A DNA stretch of 7,549 nucleotides from Lachnoclostridium sp. UBA1434 (GTDB lineage: Bacteria; Bacillota; Clostridia; Lachnospirales; Lachnospiraceae). Numbering within the stretch: position 1 is the stretch's first letter; every line of letters starts with the position of its first letter. The notes under the pieces were generated by a model. The model had not been told where the DNA came from. It ran no database searches and saw nothing but the letters and a program-made list of their open reading frames with translations. Location of the stretch: the NCBI GenBank assembly GCA_002329645.1, contig DCTS01000082.1, forward strand, positions 4,025-11,573, given 5' to 3'. Positions 1-5,427 of the stretch are shown piece after piece. Position numbers and translations under genes: made by a program.

Positions 1-86
1 AATTCTTCTTCACATGCTTTTACAAGCTCATTTAATTCCAAAACGCTAAGGCCTTTAATTGCCTCGATAAACTCTTGAGTTGTCAT
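1..86 (-). CDS. rplL: 50S ribosomal protein L7/L12, N-terminal fragment
   Basis: The reverse strand encodes the first 28 residues of a protein starting MTTQEFIEAIKGLSVLELNE. This is the N-terminal dimerisation helix region of L7/L12, the multicopy stalk protein that is anchored to the ribosome through L10 and recruits translational GTPases. The ATG at 86-84 has a GGAGGT Shine-Dalgarno at 100-95, with an eight-base gap. The gene runs off the window edge, so the hinge and C-terminal domain (about 90 more residues in the family) are not seen. It lies downstream of rplJ in the conserved L10-L12 order. The 159-base gap between the two genes is unusually long and is filled with short repeats. The identification rests on the N-terminal sequence plus synteny. 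Confidence 0.95.
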   Translation of the reverse strand, partial: MTTQEFIEAIKGLSVLELNELVKACEEE

Positions 87-252
87 TTAAATATACCTCC
101 ATAATTATTTTTTGATATATACTGTTTTTTTCATTACATTTCTTCGTATTCAGTCATTTCTACGAATTTCCATGCTACGCTTTACCGCATTATGCTACGC
201 TTCACCTGATGCGAATTTATTCGCATTATGCTACGCTTTACCGCATTATGCT
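87..252. repeat. Short direct and inverted repeat block between rplJ and rplL
   Basis: A 25-bp direct repeat occurs exactly at 172-196 and 228-252; its core reads ATGCTACGCTTTACCGCATT on the plus strand. A third, diverged copy starts at 192 and a truncated copy at 248, so the unit has a period of about 20 bp, interrupted by a 16-base insert. That insert carries an inverted repeat, GCGAAT-TT-ATTCGC, at 211-224. Each unit contains the near-palindrome GCATTATGC. Farther toward rplL, TACGAA (162-167) and TTCGTA (143-148) form another inverted pair. The copy at 228-252 overlaps the last two codons and the stop of rplJ. The stretch 87-171 before rplL is otherwise AT-rich, with no gene. Confidence 0.85.
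95..100 (-). promoter_or_regulatory. rplL ribosome binding site
   Basis: GGAGGT on the reverse strand sits eight bases before the rplL ATG. It confirms the start just downstream of the repeat block. Confidence 0.85.
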
Positions 253-731
253 GCTTTTTCCGCAATCTGCTTAAGTACGCGGGCAAGATTTGCAATAGGT
301 GACTGCATGCTGCCAAGAAGTCTGGATAGAAGAACTTCTCTTGAAGGAATTGTTGCAATAATCTGTATTCCTTTTTGATCGTAATAGGTTCCATCCACTA
401 CTCCCGATTTAAGTTCCAGCTTCGGCATTTTCTTTGACATTTCATTTAATAGTCTTGCAGGTGCCGTCGCGTCCTCAATTCCGAATGCAACTGCCGTAGG
501 ACCCTGCAGGTCATTCAATAACGCTTCAAATTTTGTGCCCTTGAAGGCAAAATTAAGCATCGTATTCTTATAAACCTTGTATACCACACCGGCATTCCTT
601 AAGTTCTTGCGCAGCTCGGTATCCTCGGCAACTGATAAACCGCGGTAATCTACAAGTACGATTGCTGTTGCTTTGTCTGCATAACTCTTGATTTCTTCAA
701 TGATGGGCTGCTTAATCTCTATCTTTGCCAC
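246..731 (-). CDS. rplJ: 50S ribosomal protein L10
   Basis: This encodes a 161-residue L10, which anchors L7/L12 dimers to the ribosomal stalk base. Characteristic L10 segments are visible: VDYRGLSV near residues 27-34, YKVYKNTMLNFA near 51-62, and GPTAVAFG near 77-84. The C-terminal helices that bind L12 end in LKQIAEKAA. I chose the GTG at 731-729, giving MAKIEIKQPI, because GGAGG lies eight bases upstream at 744-740. A longer reading from another GTG at 740 would start inside that Shine-Dalgarno. The gene follows an L10-binding leader with an attenuator, so autogenous control is expected. Its last two codons and stop lie in the first copy of a short repeat that continues into the gap before rplL. 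Length and core motifs are normal for the family. Confidence 0.97.
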   Translation of the reverse strand: MAKIEIKQPIIEEIKSYADKATAIVLVDYRGLSVAEDTELRKNLRNAGVVYKVYKNTMLNFAFKGTKFEALLNDLQGPTAVAFGIEDATAPARLLNEMSKKMPKLELKSGVVDGTYYDQKGIQIIATIPSREVLLSRLLGSMQSPIANLARVLKQIAEKAA

Positions 732-737
732 TATACA

Positions 738-746
738 CACCTCCTT
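738..746 (-). promoter_or_regulatory. rplJ ribosome binding site, decides the GTG start
   Basis: AAGGAGGTG on the reverse strand lies a normal distance before the GTG at 731. It excludes the upstream in-frame GTG at 740, which is part of this site. Confidence 0.85.
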
Positions 747-777
747 GTTTTATAAGCTTGTCTGGGAAACCAGGTAA

Positions 778-815
778 GGAATAAAAAGACCTCTTTCTGC
801 GAAGCAGAAGAGGTC
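778..815 (-). terminator. Intrinsic terminator/attenuator in the L10 leader
   Basis: On the reverse strand, GACCTCTT-CTGC pairs with GCAG-A-AAGAGGTC (788-815) around a TTC loop, giving a 12-bp stem with one bulged A. TTTTTATT follows at 787-780. It lies after the L10-binding domain and before rplJ. This is the position of the attenuator in Firmicutes rplJL leaders, where L10-L12 binding favours termination. An antiterminator pairing is expected but I could not define it confidently. Confidence 0.85.
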
Positions 816-899
816 ATTAATAGCTTGTTAACCAACTCTCCTCGGTAGGCGGCTTCCCTTACACCTTACGGTACCTACTGTCTTCGGCAGTTATTCACA
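816..899 (-). ncRNA. Ribosomal protein L10 leader (autoregulatory mRNA element)
   Basis: The reverse strand carries the recognisable core GCCGAAGACAGTAGGT near 888-873, and, after a variable arm, GCCTACCGAGGA near 850-839. GTAGG (878-874) pairs with CCTAC (849-845) to form the stem that presents the L10 (L10-L12 complex) binding site. The match to the known L10 leader family is from memory of its conserved bases. Synteny directly upstream of rplJ and a following attenuator hairpin support it. It begins at about the expected transcription start of the promoter at 906-935. No covariance-model search could be run. Confidence 0.9.
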
Positions 900-905
900 A
901 AACGC

Positions 906-935
906 ATTATAGCACGGAATAAATTCCGTTGTCAA
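906..935 (-). promoter_or_regulatory. Sigma-A-type promoter of the rplJ-rplL leader
   Basis: The reverse strand has a perfect -35 TTGACA (935-930), an 18-base spacer and a perfect -10 TATAAT (911-906), so transcription should begin near 899. The spacer holds a 16-base inverted repeat, ACGGAAT-TT-ATTCCGT (929-914), that fills it almost completely. The promoter lies after rplA, giving rplJL its own transcript in addition to any read-through. Confidence 0.88.
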
Positions 936-959
936 CATACATATTTTTTATTGCGGCAA

Positions 960-1652
960 TTAAGCCAGTTTTGCTGTGTTGAGCTTAATTCCGGGGCCCA
1001 TGGTAGTGGCAAGTGTAACGCTCTTAAGATACTGGCCCTTTGCTGCCGCAGGCTTTGCCTTTATTATTGCTCCTATGAGAGTTGAAAAATTCTCATTAAG
1101 CTGCTCTTCTGTAAATGAAGCCTTGCCTACGGGTACATGGATAATATTCGTCTTGTCCAGCCTGTACTCAATCTTACCTGCCTTTATTTCCTTGACAGCC
1201 TTGGCAACATCCATGGTAACGGTGCCGGCCTTGGGATTAGGCATTAAGCCCTTGGGTCCGAGAACACGTCCCAGACGTCCTACTACACCCATCATGTCGG
1301 GAGTAGCAACCACAACATCATATTCAAACCAGTTCTCATTCTGGATCTTCGGTATCAGCTCGTCAGCTCCTACATAATCGGCGCCTGCTGCCGTTGCTTC
1401 ATCCTGCTTGTCGCCCTTGGCAAATACCAGCACGCGTACAGCTTTGCCTGTTCCATGAGGCAATACTACCGCACCGCGAACCTGCTGGTCTGCATGACGT
1501 CCGTCTACACCCAGCTTGATGTGTGCTTCTACGGTCTCATCGAATTTAGCCGTTGCGGTTTTCTTAAGTAAGCTTATGGCTTCTGCCACATCGTACTGAA
1601 TATTCCTGTCAATCAGCTTTGCAGCTTCAACGTATTTCTTTCCTCTTTTCAT
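960..1652 (-). CDS. rplA: 50S ribosomal protein L1
   Basis: This encodes a 230-residue L1, the protein of the mobile L1 stalk at the ribosomal E site and a translational repressor of its own mRNA in many bacteria. The N-terminal MKRGKKYVEAAKLIDRN and the L1 signature GRLGRVLGPKGLMPNPKAGT, near residues 125-144, identify it. The length is normal for bacterial L1. The ATG at 1652 has AGGAGG at 1666-1661 with an eight-base gap. Upstream, a 139-base gap from rplK contains what looks like an enlarged L1-binding RNA site ending two bases before this Shine-Dalgarno, so L1 could directly block its own translation. No separate terminator follows the gene. Read-through into the rplJ leader is possible. 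Confidence 0.98.
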   Translation of the reverse strand: MKRGKKYVEAAKLIDRNIQYDVAEAISLLKKTATAKFDETVEAHIKLGVDGRHADQQVRGAVVLPHGTGKAVRVLVFAKGDKQDEATAAGADYVGADELIPKIQNENWFEYDVVVATPDMMGVVGRLGRVLGPKGLMPNPKAGTVTMDVAKAVKEIKAGKIEYRLDKTNIIHVPVGKASFTEEQLNENFSTLIGAIIKAKPAAAKGQYLKSVTLATTMGPGIKLNTAKLA

Positions 1653-1667
1653 TATATAAACCTCCTA

Positions 1668-1737
1668 GTGGTTATATCGGAAGAAAACGAAATGTACTAT
1701 TTCGTCCGAAGCATATGCATTCGGCATTTCCTCCCAC
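1668..1737 (-). promoter_or_regulatory. Probable L1-binding mRNA site upstream of rplA, enlarged form
   Basis: The transcript reads GTGGGAGGAA (1737-1728), then two hairpins, then TTCCGATATAACCAC (1682-1668). GTGG pairs with CCAC and GGAA pairs with TTCC, leaving an asymmetric GA versus GATATAA internal loop as in L1 sites. In place of a short apical loop are CCGAA/TTCGG (1724-1706) and a seven-base-pair stem, ACGAAAT/ATTTCGT (1705-1687). The 3' edge is two bases from the rplA Shine-Dalgarno. The same GTGGGAGG and ACCAC halves occur in the rplK leader in this window. The role as an L1 repression site is inference from that match and from L1 biology. Confidence 0.7.
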
Positions 1738-1791
1738 ATTAATAGATTTTTGATCGCATGATCTCTTTCAACCATGCAGTTGTGTTCATAA

Positions 1792-2217
1792 TCAGTCAAC
1801 TACAGTTATGCCCATGCTTCTTGCTGTGCCTGCTATCATGCTCATGGCTGCTTCAATGCTTGCTGCATTTAAGTCGGGCATCTTCAATTCGGCAATTTTA
1901 CGAACCTCAGCCTTTGTAATTGTGGCTACCTTGGTCTTGTTGGGTACAGCCGAGCCTGATTTCAGGTTGCAGGCTTTCTTTAACAATACTGCTGCCGGAG
2001 GAGTCTTGGTGATGAAGCTGAAGCTCCTGTCTGCATATACGGTGATAACAACCGGAATTATCATTCCTTCCTGATCAGCCGTTCTTGCATTAAACTCCTT
2101 TGTAAACTGAACAATGTTTACACCATGCTGTCCAAGTGCGGGTCCTACCGGGGGAGCCGGTGTTGCCTTTCCAGCAGGGATTTGTAATTTGATATAACCT
2201 GTTACTTTTTTTGCCAT
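1792..2217 (-). CDS. rplK: 50S ribosomal protein L11
   Basis: This encodes a 141-residue L11, which binds the GTPase-associated centre of 23S rRNA at the base of the L7/L12 stalk. The N-terminal domain contains KLQIPAGKATPAPPVGPALG (residues 11-30) followed by QHGVNIVQFTKEFN. The C-terminal RNA-binding domain ends with AGTARSMGITVVD, all typical of L11. The length matches the family. The ATG at 2217 is preceded by GGAGG at 2231-2227. Downstream, rplA follows after an unusually long 139-base gap. Upstream, the 90-base gap from nusG carries a compact L1-type RNA hairpin. The gene is probably transcribed from the promoter upstream of rpmG; I saw no promoter immediately before it. Confidence 0.98.
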   Translation of the reverse strand: MAKKVTGYIKLQIPAGKATPAPPVGPALGQHGVNIVQFTKEFNARTADQEGMIIPVVITVYADRSFSFITKTPPAAVLLKKACNLKSGSAVPNKTKVATITKAEVRKIAELKMPDLNAASIEAAMSMIAGTARSMGITVVD

Positions 2218-2239
2218 TATAGCATACCTCCTGATAAAT

Positions 2240-2269
2240 GTGGTGTTTAGCGGGGAGTTCCCCTCCCAC
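2240..2269 (-). promoter_or_regulatory. L1-binding mRNA site upstream of rplK
   Basis: The transcript reads GTGGGAGGGGAA (2269-2258) then CTCCCCGCTAAACACCAC (2257-2240). The outer stem GTGG/CCAC and inner stem GGGGA/TCCCC flank an asymmetric internal loop. This resembles the L1 rRNA/mRNA recognition element known from L11-L1 operon leaders. It ends eight bases before the rplK Shine-Dalgarno. L1 binding here would repress rplK translation. The assignment comes from position, motif and fold; no covariance search was possible. Confidence 0.8.
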
Positions 2270-2307
2270 TGTTACTTTGTAAACTCTGTTGCATGACCCG
2301 TGCCCGG

Positions 2308-2838
2308 TTACCTGTTGACCCTCACATCGCCAAAAGCAATTTCTACAGGCGTTTCCCGGCCGAACATATCCACACTGATTGTTACGCTCTGCTTATTGGG
2401 ATTGATCTGCTTTATGATACCGGTCGTATTTTCCCATACGCCCGATATTACAGTAACAGAATCACCTATTTCAAAATCAACAACAACGTCGTTGCCTTTG
2501 ATTCCCATACTCCGCATCTCTGTCTCGGATAATGGAACAGGCTGCTTGGAATCCGGGCCTACGAAGCCTGTCACTCCTCTTGTGTTACGGACTACATACC
2601 ATACATCATCATTCATAACCATATGGAGCAGTACATAACCAGGGAACATCTTCTTTTGTACACGCTTCTTGACGCCATTCTTCACTTCAATGACTTCCTG
2701 CATAGGAACGGATACTTCCAGTATCTGATCCTGGATATTCATGCTTTCAATCGTTTTTTCGATATTAGCTTTTACCTTGTTCTCATACCCTGAATAGGTG
2801 TGTACAACGTACCACTTAGCTTCATTAGCCTCTGACAT
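2308..2838 (-). CDS. nusG: Transcription termination/antitermination factor NusG
   Basis: This encodes a 176-residue NusG, which binds the RNA polymerase clamp helices and modulates pausing, processivity and transcription-translation coupling. The NGN domain covers about residues 7-110, with KWYVVHTYSGYENKV at the start, KKMFPGYVLLHM near 62-73 and VRNTRGVTGFVG near 83-94. A C-terminal KOW domain (about 123-172) contains IGDSVTVISGVWENTTGIIKQI. The length is normal for Firmicutes. The start follows the secE stop by only ten bases. The Shine-Dalgarno is a modest AAGGGTGATGG that overlaps the secE stop region, so translational coupling is likely. It sits in the standard secE-nusG-rplK order. 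Confidence 0.98.
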   Translation of the reverse strand: MSEANEAKWYVVHTYSGYENKVKANIEKTIESMNIQDQILEVSVPMQEVIEVKNGVKKRVQKKMFPGYVLLHMVMNDDVWYVVRNTRGVTGFVGPDSKQPVPLSETEMRSMGIKGNDVVVDFEIGDSVTVISGVWENTTGIIKQINPNKQSVTISVDMFGRETPVEIAFGDVRVNR

Positions 2839-2848
2839 ACCATCACCC

Positions 2849-3061
2849 TTATCCTATAACGACATCCATACCGAGCTTGATCAGCCAATCCAGTACATAA
2901 ATAATTATACCCAGTGCCAGTGTTACGAAAACAACAACAATTGATTGCTTAACAAGGGATTCCTTATCCGGCCATACTATCTTCTTCAGCTCGGACTTAA
3001 GGCCCTTAAACCAGCTTTTCTTCGGTGCCTTTTCAGCTGTGCCGTGTGTCATCTCTCCCAT
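2849..3061 (-). CDS. secE: Preprotein translocase subunit SecE
   Basis: This encodes a 70-residue single-span SecE of the short Gram-positive type, the essential clamp subunit that holds SecY together in the translocon. After a basic N-terminal segment comes the conserved amphipathic stretch LKSELKKIVWPDKESLVKQS (residues 21-40). One membrane helix follows (about 40-62, IVVVFVTLALGIIIYVLDWL). I chose the ATG at 3061 because AGGAAAG lies upstream at a normal distance. An in-frame ATG three codons later has a G-rich stretch too close to it. The gene lies 25 bases after rpmG and ten before nusG, as part of one operon. Confidence 0.96.
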   Translation of the reverse strand: MGEMTHGTAEKAPKKSWFKGLKSELKKIVWPDKESLVKQSIVVVFVTLALGIIIYVLDWLIKLGMDVVIG

Positions 3062-3086
3062 GCTATCACTTTCCTTTCAGATATAA

Positions 3087-3236
3087 TTATTTGGTTTCCT
3101 TGTGCATTGTGTGGGTCCTGCAGAATTTACAATACTTCTTAGTCTCCATCCTGTCGGGATGAAGCTTCTTTTCCTTGGTCATGTTGTAATTACGCTGTTT
3201 GCATTCAGTACATGCCAATGTAATTTTTACGCGCAC
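3087..3236 (-). CDS. rpmG: 50S ribosomal protein L33 (zinc-binding form)
   Basis: This encodes a 49-residue L33, starting at the GTG at 3236-3234 and reading MRVKITLACTECKQRNYNMT. The paired CTEC (residues 9-12) and CKFC (36-39) motifs are the zinc ribbon of the cysteine-containing L33 form. The reading frame stays open farther upstream, but GGAGG at 3249-3245, eight bases before the GTG, and the family's usual length of about 49 fix the start. It is the first gene of the rpmG-secE-nusG-rplK-rplA run, downstream of a good sigma-A-type promoter. A zinc-binding L33 can be replaced by a non-zinc paralogue in some Firmicutes; no such copy is in this window. Confidence 0.96.
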   Translation of the reverse strand: MRVKITLACTECKQRNYNMTKEKKLHPDRMETKKYCKFCRTHTMHKETK

Positions 3237-3244
3237 AACTACCA

Positions 3245-3249
3245 CCTCC
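3245..3249 (-). promoter_or_regulatory. rpmG ribosome binding site, decides the GTG start
   Basis: GGAGG on the reverse strand is eight bases from the GTG at 3236. The upstream in-frame ATG codons near 3284 and 3275 have no such site. Confidence 0.85.
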
Positions 3250-3313
3250 GATTTTCTTGTAGCGCAGACGGACATTTTAGGCATAAAAAAAAAGCCCAAA
3301 TCATCGCTTAACA

Positions 3314-3342
3314 ACTATATCATATAGGGGCGTATTCGTCAA
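3314..3342 (-). promoter_or_regulatory. Sigma-A-type promoter of rpmG-secE-nusG-rplK-rplA
   Basis: The reverse strand has -35 TTGACG (3342-3337), a 17-base spacer and -10 TATAGT (3319-3314). An A-tract just upstream (3353-3346) resembles an UP element. Transcription should start near 3307, giving a leader of about 70 bases. That leader contains a run of nine T residues (3293-3285) before the rpmG Shine-Dalgarno. Confidence 0.85.
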
Positions 3343-3353
3343 CATATTTTTTT

Positions 3354-3421
3354 AAGTATGCACATACTCGCATTTTTATTGAGTATGCACATACTTATAT
3401 TTTATGAGTATACGTATACTC
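3354..3421. repeat. Array of three 16-bp palindromic sites upstream of the rpmG promoter
   Basis: Three sites of one family lie at 3354-3369 (AAGTATG-CA-CATACTC), 3381-3396 (GAGTATG-CA-CATACTT) and 3406-3421 (GAGTATACGTATACTC, a perfect palindrome). Their starts are 27 and 25 bp apart. The nearest ends 12 bp upstream of the -35 element. They look like dimeric repressor or activator operators, or RNA hairpins. No T-tract follows them in the direction of the protease transcript, so a terminator role for that gene is poorly supported. The regulator is unknown. Confidence 0.75.
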
Positions 3422-3441
3422 GCATCGCCAGTTCAATCATA

Positions 3442-3463
3442 ATTGTGTGTGAACACATACAAT
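3442..3463. other. Inverted repeat after the protease gene
   Basis: ATTGTGTGT (3442-3450) pairs with ACAC-AT-ACAAT (3453-3463), nine base pairs with a two-base bulge and a GA loop. It lies 24 bases past the protease stop. It could end or protect that mRNA, but there is no T-tract on the protease transcript side. Confidence 0.45.
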
Positions 3464-3486
3464 AGTACATATATGTTGTTCTTTTC

Positions 3487-5421
3487 TTATTTATTCTTTA
3501 CCTCAATCACCTTAACCGTATTGTTTCCAAAGTGATCAATTGCATAAATGGTATAAAAACCGTTCTCTTTAACCTTAAAGGTTGCCGTGTTGTCCTTCAG
3601 CTTAATCTCTGTTCCCGATCCTGCGGGCATGAATTCCCAGACTTCCCTTTTACCGGGCAGGTATTTGGCTCTCCTGACTCCTCCCCTTTTGTCATTTATC
3701 CACACCGTAACTGATTTACCTGTGATTTTAACGGTAATCTTTGGCGGTGTAGTATCGGCAATAACCTCATAAGCAACTGCGGTTTCATTTCCTGCATAGT
3801 CAGATACATAAAAGGTGTACATTCCAGCTTTATCGGCTATCACCAAGCCGTTTTTTACATAATTGCCGACTGTCCCTCTTCTGAAATAATCCAGATCTCT
3901 GTCACCGTATATCCATCTTGCAACCCTGATGCCCGAGCCGCCTTTGTCGTCAATCTCAACTGGTATTTCTATTATACCGGAATTATATATGGTTTTCAGG
4001 CTAATCGTCGGAGGCTGTACATCCTGCAGAAGATTGCCGGAGGAAAGTACTGCCCGATAAGCGCTTGGAATACCGGGATATTTTATGCTTCCCAATAGAT
4101 TAGGAAGAGCTTTCATGCTTTTCAGCAGCATTTCCTTCACATTGGAGGGATATAACCCCTCATTGCATGAATACAGTAATGCAGCCAGCGCGCTTACCTG
4201 CGGAGCTGCCATGGACGAGCCGCTCATGGTTGAATAGTCTCCTACTATAGTACTTAAGATATTATCCCCGGGTGCGGCAATATCTACCGTTTTATCACCG
4301 TAATTAGAAAGCCTTGCAAGCTTTCCGAAGGCATTGATATATGTTACTGAGATAAGGTTATCAAGCTCCATGCTTGAAGGGTATATCGGATTCTTGTTAT
4401 TGTTTGTTCCCGTATTGCCTGCGGCAGCCACGAACAGCATATCGGAATCCTTAATAACCTCCTCCAGCGCAGCCGAATAATTGCTGGTTCCCCAGCTTAA
4501 GTTGCATATATCGGCTCCCATCATGGTTGCATATTTTATGGCTTCTATTGCATTGGAGATTTCCCCTGTGCCTTTCTTTCCGCCATTTATCTTAAGCGCC
4601 ATTATTTTAACATCTATATTGGATGCTATTCCGGCTATACCAATGCCGTTGTCGGCTGAGGCTGCAATTATTCCGGCGATATGAGTGCCATGGTCGTCAT
4701 TGTCATTCGGGGATGCCAGGTATGCCTTTAGTCTGTTGTTATAGGAGTAATGGCAGACACTGTCATCATCATTATAAAAATCCCAGCCGTTTATATCATC
4801 TATATAACCGTTGTTATCATTATCAATCATATCTCCCGGTATCTCGTTAATATTAATCCACATGTTTTCGGAAAGCTCAGGATGGTTGTAATCCACACCT
4901 GTGTCAATAACTGCCACAACCACTTCTCTTTTCGGCAGGCCTTCAGTATTCATATATTCCCAGGCTTCCGGCACATCCATATCTATATCTTCTGTTACGT
5001 ATATTTCCTTTTTTGCATTATTGACATATGAGACATATTTGCCGGGATTATGGATTGCCCATTGGGAATCGGCATATGCGTCATTGCTGATCTTTAAAGT
5101 GGATATTTCGCTGTTAATTTCAGCAACCCTCACAGACGGAGTGCTGTTAAGCTCATCCAATATCCCCTGCACATGCTTATCCCCCTGAACTCCAAAAAGG
5201 ACATAATCATCCACGTGCTTTAAAACCTGTACACTGCCGCCCAGACTGTCTGCAAGCATTGCAATCTCCGAGGCATCCTTAGCCTCGTCAAATAATACAA
5301 TAATCTCCTTATAAGTACCCTTGCCCTGCCCGCGTATAACTGCTGTGCAGACCAAAGCAAAAAGTATGCAGATATATAATAAAATATGCAGATTTCCTTT
5401 GCGTTTAGACTTATTATTAAT
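3487..5421 (-). CDS. Secreted S8-family subtilisin-like serine protease with C-terminal Ig-like repeats; probable AUU start
   Basis: As read here this is a 644-residue protease. The N-terminus has a basic stretch (NNKSKRKG) and a hydrophobic segment (LHILLYICILFALVCTAV), so it is exported or membrane-anchored; no clear AxA cleavage site is visible. A propeptide-like region (about 36-105) precedes the S8 domain. The catalytic residues appear as D173 in AVIDTGVDYNHPE, H244 in DDHGTHIAG, N336 in AAAGNTG and S403 in SGSSMAAP. An Asp/Asn-rich loop near 200-209 probably binds calcium. Two related C-terminal domains (about 468-556 and 557-644) share the G-x-YT-x-Y-D-x-x-GN pattern, suggesting Ig-like modules for surface or substrate binding. 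No LPXTG or SLH anchor is seen. The only upstream in-frame TTG (5355) falls inside the signal sequence and lacks a Shine-Dalgarno. ATT at 5421 has AAGGAAG six bases upstream. The substrate is unknown. Confidence 0.9.
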   Translation of the reverse strand: MNNKSKRKGNLHILLYICILFALVCTAVIRGQGKGTYKEIIVLFDEAKDASEIAMLADSLGGSVQVLKHVDDYVLFGVQGDKHVQGILDELNSTPSVRVAEINSEISTLKISNDAYADSQWAIHNPGKYVSYVNNAKKEIYVTEDIDMDVPEAWEYMNTEGLPKREVVVAVIDTGVDYNHPELSENMWININEIPGDMIDNDNNGYIDDINGWDFYNDDDSVCHYSYNNRLKAYLASPNDNDDHGTHIAGIIAASADNGIGIAGIASNIDVKIMALKINGGKKGTGEISNAIEAIKYATMMGADICNLSWGTSNYSAALEEVIKDSDMLFVAAAGNTGTNNNKNPIYPSSMELDNLISVTYINAFGKLARLSNYGDKTVDIAAPGDNILSTIVGDYSTMSGSSMAAPQVSALAALLYSCNEGLYPSNVKEMLLKSMKALPNLLGSIKYPGIPSAYRAVLSSGNLLQDVQPPTISLKTIYNSGIIEIPVEIDDKGGSGIRVARWIYGDRDLDYFRRGTVGNYVKNGLVIADKAGMYTFYVSDYAGNETAVAYEVIADTTPPKITVKITGKSVTVWINDKRGGVRRAKYLPGKREVWEFMPAGSGTEIKLKDNTATFKVKENGFYTIYAIDHFGNNTVKVIEVKNK

Positions 5422-5427
5422 ATATAT

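Noticed and set aside
732..740. Longer rplJ reading from a GTG at 740 (MCIVAKIE...)
   Set aside because: That GTG is part of the Shine-Dalgarno AAGGAGGTG. The GTG at 731 is correctly spaced and gives the usual L10 N-terminus.
914..929. Terminator for rplA
   Set aside because: The hairpin is not followed by a T-tract on the transcript and lies within a consensus promoter spacer.
976..1377. Plus-strand open frame opposite rplA, and similar frames opposite rplK, nusG and the protease
   Set aside because: These are shadows of strongly recognisable minus-strand genes, with no ribosome binding sites or family resemblance.
1742..1790. Promoter for rplA (TTGAAA near 1772-1767)
   Set aside because: The nearest -10-like TATTAAT is about 21 bases away, and the gap is better explained by the RNA site.
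3237..3314. N-terminal extension of L33 in the same open frame
   Set aside because: No ribosome binding site precedes the upstream start codons, part of the frame lies upstream of the expected transcription start, and L33 is normally about 49 residues.
3354..3421. CRISPR-like array
   Set aside because: There are only three short palindromes, with 9-11 bp between them, far too short for CRISPR repeats and spacers.
5353..5355. TTG start for the S8 protease
   Set aside because: It falls inside the hydrophobic export segment and has no Shine-Dalgarno. In-frame upstream codons supply the basic part of the signal.
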